64,000 nucleotides of DNA, from contig NZ_JASF01000005.1 in the NCBI RefSeq assembly GCF_000622405.1, forward strand, positions 496,001 through 560,000, read 5' to 3'. The notes under the pieces are model-generated. The model was not told the DNA's origin and ran no database searches. It was given only the letters and a program-made list of their open reading frames with translations. Shown piece after piece: positions 1-7,594 of the stretch; position 1 is the stretch's first letter; the number at the start of each line of letters is the position of its first letter. The position numbers were made by a program, and so were the translations under genes. Source of the stretch: Sulfitobacter donghicola DSW-25 = KCTC 12864 = JCM 14565 (GTDB lineage Bacteria; Pseudomonadota; Alphaproteobacteria; Rhodobacterales; Rhodobacteraceae).

Positions 1-34
1 CAACCCGCGCGGCGGTGCTTTCATCAATCGACAT
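1..34 (-). CDS. gatC: GatC, Asp/Glu-tRNA amidotransferase subunit C (5' end only)
   Basis: Only the first 11 codons lie in the window (reading MSIDESTAARV), running off the left edge. This opening matches the usual alphaproteobacterial GatC start. GatC is the small subunit of the GatCAB complex that amidates mischarged Glu-tRNA(Gln) or Asp-tRNA(Asn). A purine-rich ribosome binding site (GAGGAAAAC on the minus strand) sits just before the ATG. The call depends on a very short stretch, so it is probable rather than certain; gatA should follow beyond the edge. Confidence 0.6.
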   Translation of the reverse strand, partial: MSIDESTAARV

Positions 35-261
35 AGGTTTTCCTCATCTACTTATTTGTCCTGTACCCCCCTCGCGCCGCTGCCGCAAGTCACACAGGCG
101 GCCAAGCGGCAGACTGCCTGTGAATTTTTACCCCCTGCCCGCGCCATACGCGATCCACGGGTCAAACAGGTGGCATTACCAGCGCATCACAGGGAGAGCC
201 CGAGGGTGGACAGCTCATTCCATTTGTGAGCCGCAAAAAAGGGTAACGTCTAAGCCGCCAA

Positions 262-714
262 TTAGCCTCGCTTGGCGCCGAAAAATTCTTTGAGCAAAAT
301 CGCCGCTTCTTGCTCCGCGATCCCGTCATACACTTCGGGTACGTGGTGGCATTGTGAATGTGAAAACACCCGTGGCCCCAGTGCTACGCCGCCTGATTTC
401 GGGTCTGACGCGCCATAATACAGGCGTTCGATCCGCGCATGAGCAATAGCACCAGCGCACATCGGGCATGGCTCTAGGGTGACATAGAGATCGCAACCGA
501 TCAGCCGTTCGCTGTTCAGCTTTTCACAGGCGGCGCGAATGGCCAATATTTCGGCGTGGGCTGTTGGATCGTTGGTTTCGCGGGTGCGATTGCCCTCTTG
601 TGCTATGACTTTGCCCTTTGGGCAAACAATGACAGCCCCCACAGGCACTTCCCCCCGCGCAGCTGCTGCGCGGGCCTCTTTCAGAGCGGTATCCATAAAC
701 GACGTAAAGGCCAT
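262..714 (-). CDS. tadA: tRNA-specific adenosine deaminase TadA
   Basis: 150 residues, the usual size. TadA is a cytoplasmic zinc enzyme that deaminates adenosine 34 to inosine in tRNA-Arg(ACG). The cytidine/deoxycytidylate deaminase signature is intact: HAE at residues 53-55 (zinc ligand His and catalytic Glu) and PCPMC at 82-86 (two zinc ligand Cys). The N-terminal part reads VPVGAVIV, typical of the family. The gene is divergent from rluB with a spacer of about 50 bp that must hold both promoters. The first ATG gives the expected N-terminus. Confidence 0.93.
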   Translation of the reverse strand: MAFTSFMDTALKEARAAAARGEVPVGAVIVCPKGKVIAQEGNRTRETNDPTAHAEILAIRAACEKLNSERLIGCDLYVTLEPCPMCAGAIAHARIERLYYGASDPKSGGVALGPRVFSHSQCHHVPEVYDGIAEQEAAILLKEFFGAKRG

Positions 715-765
715 GGGTCTAAATGGGGTTAAAACCCTCCCTTTCGCAAGGGGGGCGGTTACGCT

Positions 766-1839
766 ATGGCTCTTGTTATGAATGATACTCCCTCCTCTGC
801 GCCAAAGGGCGACCGCATCGCAAAGACGTTATCACGGGCTGGTGTAGCCAGCCGGCGTGAGGCCGAGCGGATGATTGAAGCTGGCCGCGTTTCGGTCAAC
901 GGGCAGGTCATCACCTCGCCCGCGCTGAACGTGACCGAAGCGGATCGCATCAGCGTTGATGGCAAACCCGTTGGCCCTGCCGAACCCGCGCGGATGTGGC
1001 TCTATCACAAACCCACAGGGCTGGTGACATCGGACAGCGATGAAAAGGGTCGCCAGACGATCTATGACACATTGCCAGACGATCTGCCGCGCGTGATGAG
1101 CATTGGACGCCTTGATCTAAATTCCGAAGGGTTGTTGCTGCTGACCAATGATGGTGGCGTGAAACGCTTGCTCGAGCTGCCCTCAACCGGATGGTTGCGC
1201 CGTTACCGCGTACGCGTGAATGGGCGCCCCACGGACGAAGATCTGGAGCCGCTGCGCAAAGGAATCATCGCAGATGGTGAACCGTTCCAGCCGATGGAAG
1301 TGGTTTTGGACCGCCAGCAAGGCGCGAATGCGTGGCTCACTGTTGGACTGCGCGAGGGGAAAAACCGCGAAATCCGCCGTGCAATGGATGAAATCGGGCT
1401 TAGTGTGAACCGCTTGTTGCGCGTCAGCTATGGACCTTTCCAGCTCGGCGATCTGAAACCGGGGTCTGTAGAAGAAGTGCGCCGCAAGGTTTTGCGGGAT
1501 CAACTGGGTGCGGATGCGGAAAAACTGTTGGGCGCCCCTCCTTCTGCCCCGACACAGGTTAAGCGCAGCTTTAAACGCAAAACACCCTTTAAGGGTGAGT
1601 TCGGTGGCCCAGGCAGACCAGGGCGCCCCAAGCCGCCAGAGGAAGTGGAAACAGCACGGCCAAAACGCGGAAAAGGCTACAAGCCCAGCCGCCCCGACAA
1701 AGCGACCCGAGAGGCCGCGCGCCGTGCGGAAGGCAAATCACCGCCCCGCGGCGCAACCGCGTCAAAACCACGCAAATTCAGCAGCTCTGCCAGTAAATCG
1801 CGCGGTTCGGCCTCGCCTAAAACGCCGCGCCAGAAATAG
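766..1839 (+). CDS. rluB: RsuA/RluB-family 23S rRNA pseudouridine synthase
   Basis: 357 residues. It isomerises a uridine in rRNA to pseudouridine; the RluB branch modifies 23S U2605. An S4 RNA-binding domain occupies about residues 17-62. The catalytic motif GRLDLNSEGLLLLTNDG is at 114-130, with Asp117 as the expected nucleophile. From about residue 250 the protein ends in a Lys/Arg/Pro/Ser-rich low-complexity tail, longer than in E. coli but common in alphaproteobacteria, probably for RNA contact. A second in-frame ATG at 778 is an alternative start. RluB is preferred over RluF/RsuA by length and tail, not proven. Confidence 0.85.
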   Translation: MALVMNDTPSSAPKGDRIAKTLSRAGVASRREAERMIEAGRVSVNGQVITSPALNVTEADRISVDGKPVGPAEPARMWLYHKPTGLVTSDSDEKGRQTIYDTLPDDLPRVMSIGRLDLNSEGLLLLTNDGGVKRLLELPSTGWLRRYRVRVNGRPTDEDLEPLRKGIIADGEPFQPMEVVLDRQQGANAWLTVGLREGKNREIRRAMDEIGLSVNRLLRVSYGPFQLGDLKPGSVEEVRRKVLRDQLGADAEKLLGAPPSAPTQVKRSFKRKTPFKGEFGGPGRPGRPKPPEEVETARPKRGKGYKPSRPDKATREAARRAEGKSPPRGATASKPRKFSSSASKSRGSASPKTPRQK

Positions 1840-1866
1840 GTTAGAAAAATAGGACTATCCGCAGCC

Positions 1867-2007
1867 CTATGATAGGCGGGTAATCAAGGCAAAAACCCCG
1901 ACACAGGCTAAGGCTCCTAAAAGGAATCGCATGCGTTTGCGGTTTTTTGAGGCAACGCTTTTCAGCCTTTTGGGTTTGCGTTGGTCTGTCAGTTTTCTTT
2001 GTTGCAT
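1867..2007 (-). CDS. Small cationic single-pass membrane protein (hypothetical)
   Basis: 46 residues when started at the ATG at 2007, which has GGGAAGGG about 8-14 bases upstream; the frame stays open to 2052. The first 27 residues are strongly basic (many Lys/Arg), followed by one hydrophobic segment of about 16 residues (FLLGALACVGVFALIT) and a short end. This is the layout of a small inner-membrane protein with a cytoplasmic basic head. It lies alone on the minus strand between rluB and terC, convergent with rluB. I do not recognise a family; coding status is moderate. Confidence 0.4.
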   Translation of the reverse strand: MQQRKLTDQRKPKRLKSVASKNRKRMRFLLGALACVGVFALITRLS

Positions 2008-2178
2008 TGCATTATCACCCTTCCCGAACGGCCCCCAAGAGCAAGCAAACAACCAACTGTTAACCAGAGATAGGGAATTTTTTGCGCTGCTTTCCCCCTG
2101 TGGCTGAATTCACATTGAAACATCCCTGAGGTAAAGGGACAGTATAAAGCAGCAATTTATTGACACGAAGGAATCTCC

Positions 2179-2997
2179 ATGGCCGACCTGCTGACATTTG
2201 AAAATCTGGGCAACCTAATCATGCTATGCTTTTTGCAGGCTGTTCTAGGCTTTGATAACTTGCTGTATATCTCGATCGAGAGCCAGCGCGCGCCCGTTGC
2301 CCAACAGGCGGCTGTGCGCAAATGGGGAATCATCCTTGCCGTTGCGCTGCGCATTGTTCTGCTGTTTGTGATGATCAAAGCGATTGATGCGATGGCCGAG
2401 CCGTTCTTTATCCTGAATTGGGAAGGCGTGCTAACGGGGGGTGTGAACTTTGCCACTTTGGTCTTTATCATCGGGGGGGCATTCATCATGTACACCGCCG
2501 TAAAAGAGATCAGCCACATGTTGGCCATTGAACACCTCAATACGGACCTCGGCAGCAAATCTGGCAAATCAGCTGCCAAGGTTGTTGGGCTGATTGTTTT
2601 GATGAACCTGATCTTCTCGTTTGACTCGGTCTTGTCCGCCCTTGCGATTACAGATGTGTTTGTGATCCTCGCAACCGCCATCATCCTTTCCGGCCTCGCA
2701 ATGCTTCTACTGGCCGAGCGCGTTACCCAATTCCTAGAGGCGAACCGCATGTACGAGGTTTTGGGCCTGTTCATCCTGTTGATCGTCGGCATTGTTTTGC
2801 TGGGCGAAGCCGGTCAGGCGGCATCCCACGCGATGCATGATCCGTCGCTTGCCCTGAAATTCTTTGGCTACGAAGTCATCCCGATGTCCAAAACCACCTT
2901 CTATTTCAGCGTGTTGGTATTGGTTGCGGTTGAGATCATTCAATCGGGCTATACCCGCAAATTGAATGCAGAACGCCGCACAGGGCAGAAGCACTAG
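2179..2997 (+). CDS. TerC-family integral membrane protein
   Basis: 272 residues with about seven hydrophobic segments. TerC proteins are inner-membrane proteins linked to tellurite resistance and to metal (notably manganese) handling. The family signatures are visible: an early acidic membrane motif (LGFDNLLYI, near residues 24-32) and a second one after the central loop (FSFDSVLSALAIT), whose Asp residues are candidates for ion coordination. The ATG has a good upstream AAGGA. It heads a co-directional gene run whose downstream members (XpaC-like, TelA) are also tied to toxic-anion phenotypes. It lacks the C-terminal CBS domains of the long subfamily. Confidence 0.9.
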   Translation: MADLLTFENLGNLIMLCFLQAVLGFDNLLYISIESQRAPVAQQAAVRKWGIILAVALRIVLLFVMIKAIDAMAEPFFILNWEGVLTGGVNFATLVFIIGGAFIMYTAVKEISHMLAIEHLNTDLGSKSGKSAAKVVGLIVLMNLIFSFDSVLSALAITDVFVILATAIILSGLAMLLLAERVTQFLEANRMYEVLGLFILLIVGIVLLGEAGQAASHAMHDPSLALKFFGYEVIPMSKTTFYFSVLVLVAVEIIQSGYTRKLNAERRTGQKH

Positions 2998-3066
2998 AAA
3001 CCGCCTATCGGGCTGTTATGTTAATGATAGCAGCAATTCTAAACGCATCGATTATCCGGAGGGTCT

Positions 3067-3156
3067 ATGGGACCTAGAGCATTTCAAAAAACCGCCTATG
3101 TCGCACTGATCGTGTTACTCTTTGGCGTAAGCTCTGGCTGGATCGGGGGGCTATAA
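3067..3156 (+). CDS. 29-residue membrane microprotein
   Basis: ATG at 3067 is preceded by a very strong ribosome binding site (CCGGAGGG, 4 bases before). The 29-codon frame encodes a short basic N-terminus and one hydrophobic stretch (AYVALIVLLFGVSSGWIGGL). It ends 2 bp before the XpaC-like gene, implying translational coupling. The strong Shine-Dalgarno sequence and tight spacing support real translation. I recognise no named family. It could be a small subunit or regulator of the neighbouring membrane proteins, or an upstream peptide that controls translation of the next gene. Confidence 0.6.
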   Translation: MGPRAFQKTAYVALIVLLFGVSSGWIGGL

Positions 3157-3158
3157 GC

Positions 3159-4049
3159 ATGGCAAAGCAATTTGGCGGCAAATATAGCCCTGATGGTGGT
3201 CAAGTCGTGAGCGGTGAAAACCGCCCACGCAGCCGCCGTATTGATGTGGACCCTGTTGGCGGGCGGGCAAATGTGTTGTTTGTTCCCGCCATCGTTCTGA
3301 TCGCGACCAATTTTGGCAGCGGCGCAATCGCCTTTACCGCCGCGATATTGGGTGCCCTATCGCTTACCCTCGCTGCGTGGTTGTTGCGCAGCGGCATCCG
3401 CGCCGAAGCAGCATATAACGAACGCAAGGTCGCGCGCCGCCCTGCCATGCCCCGCAAGATCATGGCGGCAGCCCTGAGCGGGATTGGCACGGCTTTGGCC
3501 GTTATCGCCCATTCCGACGGTGTTGATATCCTGTCGCCGATCCTGTTTGGCGTCATCGCTTCGGGCTTGCACATTGCCGCCTTTGGGTTGGACCCCTTGC
3601 GCAACAAAGGGATGGACGGCATCGACACCTTCCAACAGGACCGCGTCGCGCGTGTTGTTGATGAAGCTGAAAAGCACCTATCAACGATGAGCGAAACCAT
3701 CCTGCGTGCAGGTGATCGCCAATCCGTTGCCCGTTTGGAAGATTTCCAAGATACGGCGCGCGAATTAATCCGCACCGTCGAAGAAGACCCGCGCGACCTA
3801 ACCGCTGCGCGCAAATACCTTGGCGTTTATTTAAAGGGCGCGCGCGATGCCACGTCCAAGTTCGCGGATATCTATTCGCGCACGCAAGACGCCCAAGCCC
3901 GTACAGATTATCTGGCTCTTCTCGATGACCTCGAAAAGAACTTTGCCGCCCGTAACCGTAAATCGCTGCTCGAAGATCGCGGCGACCTGAATGTAGAAAT
4001 CGATGTGCTGCGCGAGCGGCTGTCACGCGAAGGCGTGCGTTTGGATTAA
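3159..4049 (+). CDS. XpaC-like membrane protein (5-bromo-4-chloroindolyl phosphate hydrolysis family)
   Basis: 296 residues. About four hydrophobic segments lie in the first half (roughly 38-52, 56-78, 100-118, 122-144). A cytoplasmic helical domain follows, ending in a Glu/Arg-rich coiled-coil stretch. This matches the XpaC family, named for a phosphatase-related phenotype in Bacillus but of unknown biochemistry. XpaC proteins are typically encoded next to TelA, as here (28-bp gap), and the pair is thought to act together at the membrane. The family name does not establish enzymatic activity, and no phosphatase motif is visible. Confidence 0.75.
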   Translation: MAKQFGGKYSPDGGQVVSGENRPRSRRIDVDPVGGRANVLFVPAIVLIATNFGSGAIAFTAAILGALSLTLAAWLLRSGIRAEAAYNERKVARRPAMPRKIMAAALSGIGTALAVIAHSDGVDILSPILFGVIASGLHIAAFGLDPLRNKGMDGIDTFQQDRVARVVDEAEKHLSTMSETILRAGDRQSVARLEDFQDTARELIRTVEEDPRDLTAARKYLGVYLKGARDATSKFADIYSRTQDAQARTDYLALLDDLEKNFAARNRKSLLEDRGDLNVEIDVLRERLSREGVRLD

Positions 4050-4077
4050 TCCGCGCCACAGTAACAAGGAATATATA

Positions 4078-5262
4078 ATGTCTGAGAATGTCCGCGAAAA
4101 AGCTGCTCAATCCCTCGCCATGGTTGAGGAAGTGACCGCAGTAATCCTGCCAGAACCAACCGATGCAAATGCTGTTGTTACCTTGGAGCAAGCTGACGCA
4201 CCACAAAGCGCCGAAATCCGCTCTCGTATGGAAGAGCTGGACATGGCGGATACACAATCCATCATCAGCTTTGGCTCTGCCGCTCAAGCCGAGCTTCAGG
4301 AAATCTCGCAGGCGATGTTGCAGGATGTGCGCAACAAAGACGTTGGACCAGCGGGCGACAGCCTGCGCGGAATCGTCACCACCATTCGCGGCTTTTCTGT
4401 TTCCGAACTGGACGTGCGCCGCGAGCGCAGCTGGTGGGAAAAACTGATCGGCCGCGCCGCGCCGTTTGCGAAATTCACTGCGAAGTTTGAAAAGGTTCAG
4501 GGCCAGATCGACAAGATCACAGACAACCTGCTGAGCCACGAACACACGCTGCTGAAAGACATCAAATCGCTGGATATGCTCTATGAAAAGACGCTTCAGT
4601 TTTATGATGAACTCGCGCTTTACATCGCAGCGGGTGAGGCCAAGCTGGCCGAACTGGACGCAACTGTGATCCCAGCCAAAGAGGCTGATGTTCAGGCCGC
4701 AGCCGAAGAAGATCAGGTGATGGTTGCCCAAGAGCTGCGCGATCTGCGCGCCGCACGCGATGATCTGGAACGCCGCGTTCACGACCTGAAACTGACCCGT
4801 CAGGTCACGATGCAATCCCTGCCCTCGATCCGTTTGGTTCAGGAAAACGACAAGAGCCTCGTGACCAAGATTAACTCGACCCTCGTGAACACCGTTCCGC
4901 TGTGGGAAACGCAGCTGGCACAGGCCGTCACCATCCAACGCTCTGCCGAAGCCGCCGCCGCCGTGCGCGAAGCCAACGATCTGACGAATGAGCTGCTGAC
5001 ATCCAACGCGAAAAACCTGCGCGACAGCAACAAGATCATCCGCGAAGAAATGGAACGCGGTGTGTTCGATATCGAAGCGGTCAAAGCAGCCAATGCCGAC
5101 CTGATTGGCACCATCGAAGAGAGCCTGCAAATTGCAGATGAAGGTAAGGCAAAACGCGCCTCTGCTGAAAAAGAGCTCAAAGAAATGGAAGCCAAGCTGC
5201 GCGATACGCTTGCCTCTGCCAAGGCCACCAAGACCGGTCTGGGCGATACGGTAAATACCTGA
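4078..5262 (+). CDS. TelA/KlaA-family toxic anion resistance protein
   Basis: 394 residues from the ATG at 4078; the frame is open upstream to 4003, but the 4078 ATG follows AAGGA and gives the normal N-terminus (MSENVREK). The protein is almost entirely helical and charged, with long coiled-coil-prone stretches. It contains the family pattern around WWEKLIGR and the segment PSIRLVQENDKSLVTKINS, then ETQLAQAV. TelA homologues are associated with tellurite and other anion tolerance by an unknown mechanism. It ends 2 bp before the DUF2927 lipoprotein gene, so both are likely made from one message with the XpaC-like protein. Confidence 0.88.
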   Translation: MSENVREKAAQSLAMVEEVTAVILPEPTDANAVVTLEQADAPQSAEIRSRMEELDMADTQSIISFGSAAQAELQEISQAMLQDVRNKDVGPAGDSLRGIVTTIRGFSVSELDVRRERSWWEKLIGRAAPFAKFTAKFEKVQGQIDKITDNLLSHEHTLLKDIKSLDMLYEKTLQFYDELALYIAAGEAKLAELDATVIPAKEADVQAAAEEDQVMVAQELRDLRAARDDLERRVHDLKLTRQVTMQSLPSIRLVQENDKSLVTKINSTLVNTVPLWETQLAQAVTIQRSAEAAAAVREANDLTNELLTSNAKNLRDSNKIIREEMERGVFDIEAVKAANADLIGTIEESLQIADEGKAKRASAEKELKEMEAKLRDTLASAKATKTGLGDTVNT

Positions 5263-5264
5263 TC

Positions 5265-6236
5265 GTGTCGCGGGTGCGCGCATTTTGGGGGGCAGCTTTG
5301 GGCCTTGTGGCCTTGGGGCTGTCCGCCTGCACCGAGGTTCCAACACCGGTTGAGCCGGTTGCGAAACCTATCGCGCGCCCCAACACCCCCAAACCACCAC
5401 AGGTCACAGCGCCGCCAAGGGTGGCGCGCCCCACCTCAGAGGCCAGCGCGCTGTTGCGCAGCTATCTTAATCAGGTGCAAGGCGCCCAGCTGAGCCAAGG
5501 ATTGTTGCGCCGTGACGGCGGCGGGGTCGATACGCCCTACACCGACACAATGCTTGCCCGAAATTTTGAGCAAATCGCCCTTTTCAATGAATATAACGGC
5601 AGCTTTACAGGCCGTGGTGGCGCCAGCCCCTTGCGCCGCTGGGCAGCCCCTATTCGCATGGACGTCATTTTCGGAGACAGCGTCCCCCCCTCGCAGCGCA
5701 AAACCGATCTAGGCAATGTCAGCAGCTATGCCGCGCGTCTAAACCGCGTCACGGGCCACCCCGTGAGCATGAGCCGTAATGCCAACTTTATCGTGGTAAT
5801 CGCCAGTGAAGATGATCGCGGCGAGGCCTTGGCCCAAGCTGCTGCGCGCGTTCCTGGCATTTCGGCCTCCAGCCTGACGCCGCTCAATAATTTGCCCCGC
5901 GATACCTATTGTGTTGTAGCCGCCTATGCAGCAGGCGCCGGAGCCAACACCTATACCGCAGCCTTGGCTGTGATCCGTTCTGAAAACCCCAGCTTGCTAA
6001 GGCTATCTTGCATCCACGAAGAACTGGCCCAAGGCATGGGGCTGGCCAATGATAGCCCCAATGCCCGCCCCTCGATCTTTAACGATGACGATGAGTTCGC
6101 CCTTTTGACCAGCCACGACGAAAAATTGTTGCAAATGCTTTACGATCCCCGCTTGAAAACGGGCATGAACGCCAGCCAAGCGCGCCCGATCGTGCAAAAA
6201 ATCGCTTCGGAAATCGTAACGCGTGGCCCAGTTTGA
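5265..6236 (+). CDS. DUF2927 lipoprotein
   Basis: 323 residues starting with GTG, 2 bp after the telA stop. It has a signal peptide ending in the lipobox LSAC (Cys22), then a Pro/Thr-rich linker to about residue 65, then a periplasmic domain. The late segment CIHEELAQGMGLANDSPN and the following FNDDDEFALLT resemble the DUF2927 family. The conserved HEE is reminiscent of a metalloprotease-like metal site, but that is only a guess. Predicted location is periplasmic, membrane anchored. Coupling to telA suggests an envelope-side partner for the XpaC/TelA proteins. Confidence 0.8.
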   Translation: MSRVRAFWGAALGLVALGLSACTEVPTPVEPVAKPIARPNTPKPPQVTAPPRVARPTSEASALLRSYLNQVQGAQLSQGLLRRDGGGVDTPYTDTMLARNFEQIALFNEYNGSFTGRGGASPLRRWAAPIRMDVIFGDSVPPSQRKTDLGNVSSYAARLNRVTGHPVSMSRNANFIVVIASEDDRGEALAQAAARVPGISASSLTPLNNLPRDTYCVVAAYAAGAGANTYTAALAVIRSENPSLLRLSCIHEELAQGMGLANDSPNARPSIFNDDDEFALLTSHDEKLLQMLYDPRLKTGMNASQARPIVQKIASEIVTRGPV

Positions 6237-6379
6237 TGGCTAGCGCATTATTGTACCAACCAAGGTTCATTTATCCCCGTCCCCCTCAATGGGGTCGCGC
6301 GCAAAGCGCACCAGCTGTTTCTTGATAAGCTGCTGCACGGCGCATAAACTATGACGCAAACAACCCTAAAGGATACTCC

Positions 6380-7489
6380 ATGGGCATTTTCGATTTTCTC
6401 TCTGGTGAATTCATCGACGTCATCCACTGGACCGACGACACCCGAGACACCCTTGTCTGGCGCTTTGAGCGCGAAGCGCATGAAATCAAATACGGGGCCA
6501 AGCTGACAGTCCGCGAAGGGCAAGCGGCGGTATTTGTTCACGAGGGCCAATTGGCCGATGTCTTCACCCCCGGTTTGTACATGTTGGAAACCAACAACAT
6601 GCCGATCCTGACCACGCTTCAGCATTGGGACCACGGGTTTAAATCGCCGTTCAAATCGGAAATCTACTACGTCAACACCACGCGGTTTAACGATCTGAAA
6701 TGGGGCACAAAAAACCCGATCATCGTGCGTGATCCCGAATTTGGCCCCGTGCGCCTGCGCGCCTATGGCACCTATTCCGTCCGAGTTGCCGATCCTGCGG
6801 TATTCCTGCGCGAAATCGTCGGCACCGATGGTGAATTCACCATGGACGAGATCAGCTATCAGATCCGTAACATCATCGTTCAAGAGTTTTCTCGCACCAT
6901 CGCACGGGCGCAAATCCCCGTGCTTGATATGGCCGCAAACACCCGTGAATTGGGCAAACTGGTCGCCAGCGAAATTGCGGCACAGCTGTCTGAATATGGC
7001 TTGGCGATCCCTGAACTTTATATCGAAAACATCTCGCTGCCGCCGGCAGTTGAGGAGGTGTTGGACAAACGCTCGTCCATGGGGGTGATCGGCAACCTGA
7101 ACGAATACATGCAGTTCCAAGCCGCCGAAGGGTTGGGCCGTGACGGCGCTGGTGCCGCAGCTATTCAGGCTGGCCTTGGCGCTGGGTTAGGCATGCAGAT
7201 CGGTGCGCAGGCCGCTCAGGGTGGGCCATGGGGCGCACAACCAGCCCCTCAGGCAGCTCCAATAGCCCCTCCGCCTCCGCCAGTGGAACATGTATGGCAC
7301 ATCGCCGCCAACGGCGAAACGACAGGCCCGTTTTCCAAGGCCAAAATGGGCCGGATGGTTACTGAGGGCACCCTCACCCGTGAAACCTATGTCTGGACAC
7401 CCGGTCAGGACGGTTGGAAACACGCTGAGGATGTGATCGAGCTTGCACAGCTGTTCACGGTCTCGCCTCCACCACCGCCAGCTGGCTGA
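6380..7489 (+). CDS. SPFH-domain protein with C-terminal GYF_2 domain (YdjI/virion-core-like)
   Basis: 369 residues. The N-terminal two-thirds (about 30-235) is an SPFH/band-7-like domain of the YdjI type, with the recognisable opening FxxGEFIDVIHW and a coiled segment near 190-230. A Gly/Ala/Pro-rich linker (about 250-300) leads to a GYF_2 domain (about 305-360) that shows WHIAANGETTGPFS and a Trp-containing VWTPGQDGWK. SPFH proteins form oligomers at membranes; GYF domains bind proline-rich peptides. There is no obvious transmembrane helix. AAGGA precedes the ATG. The next gene encodes a zinc-ribbon membrane protein, a pairing resembling B. subtilis ydjI and ydjG. Confidence 0.82.
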   Translation: MGIFDFLSGEFIDVIHWTDDTRDTLVWRFEREAHEIKYGAKLTVREGQAAVFVHEGQLADVFTPGLYMLETNNMPILTTLQHWDHGFKSPFKSEIYYVNTTRFNDLKWGTKNPIIVRDPEFGPVRLRAYGTYSVRVADPAVFLREIVGTDGEFTMDEISYQIRNIIVQEFSRTIARAQIPVLDMAANTRELGKLVASEIAAQLSEYGLAIPELYIENISLPPAVEEVLDKRSSMGVIGNLNEYMQFQAAEGLGRDGAGAAAIQAGLGAGLGMQIGAQAAQGGPWGAQPAPQAAPIAPPPPPVEHVWHIAANGETTGPFSKAKMGRMVTEGTLTRETYVWTPGQDGWKHAEDVIELAQLFTVSPPPPPAG

Positions 7490-7594
7490 TTGATATCGGG
7501 TCTAGCCTGTCTAGGCTGGGCCCGCTTTAGCGAACAAATTTAGCAACGTTTCAGATTGAGAACGGATTTCCGTTAAACCTAAAGGCCCGCCCCC

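Noticed and set aside
35..261. Small RNA or gene between gatC and tadA
   Set aside because: The short + strand frame from 15 has no ribosome binding site and no recognisable sequence; no SRP RNA or other known RNA motif was seen.
2060..2178. Manganese (yybP-ykoY) riboswitch upstream of terC
   Set aside because: The conserved loop sequences of that riboswitch are not found in this leader.
3553..5346. 597-codon open frame on the minus strand
   Set aside because: It lies opposite the XpaC-like and TelA genes, has no membrane or domain pattern, and is explained by the codon bias of the real genes.
6248..7120. 290-codon minus-strand frame
   Set aside because: Antisense of the SPFH gene; no family motif.
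7504..7517. Terminator after the SPFH gene (AGCCT/AGGCT stem)
   Set aside because: Only 5 bp of stem with no T run; too weak to report.
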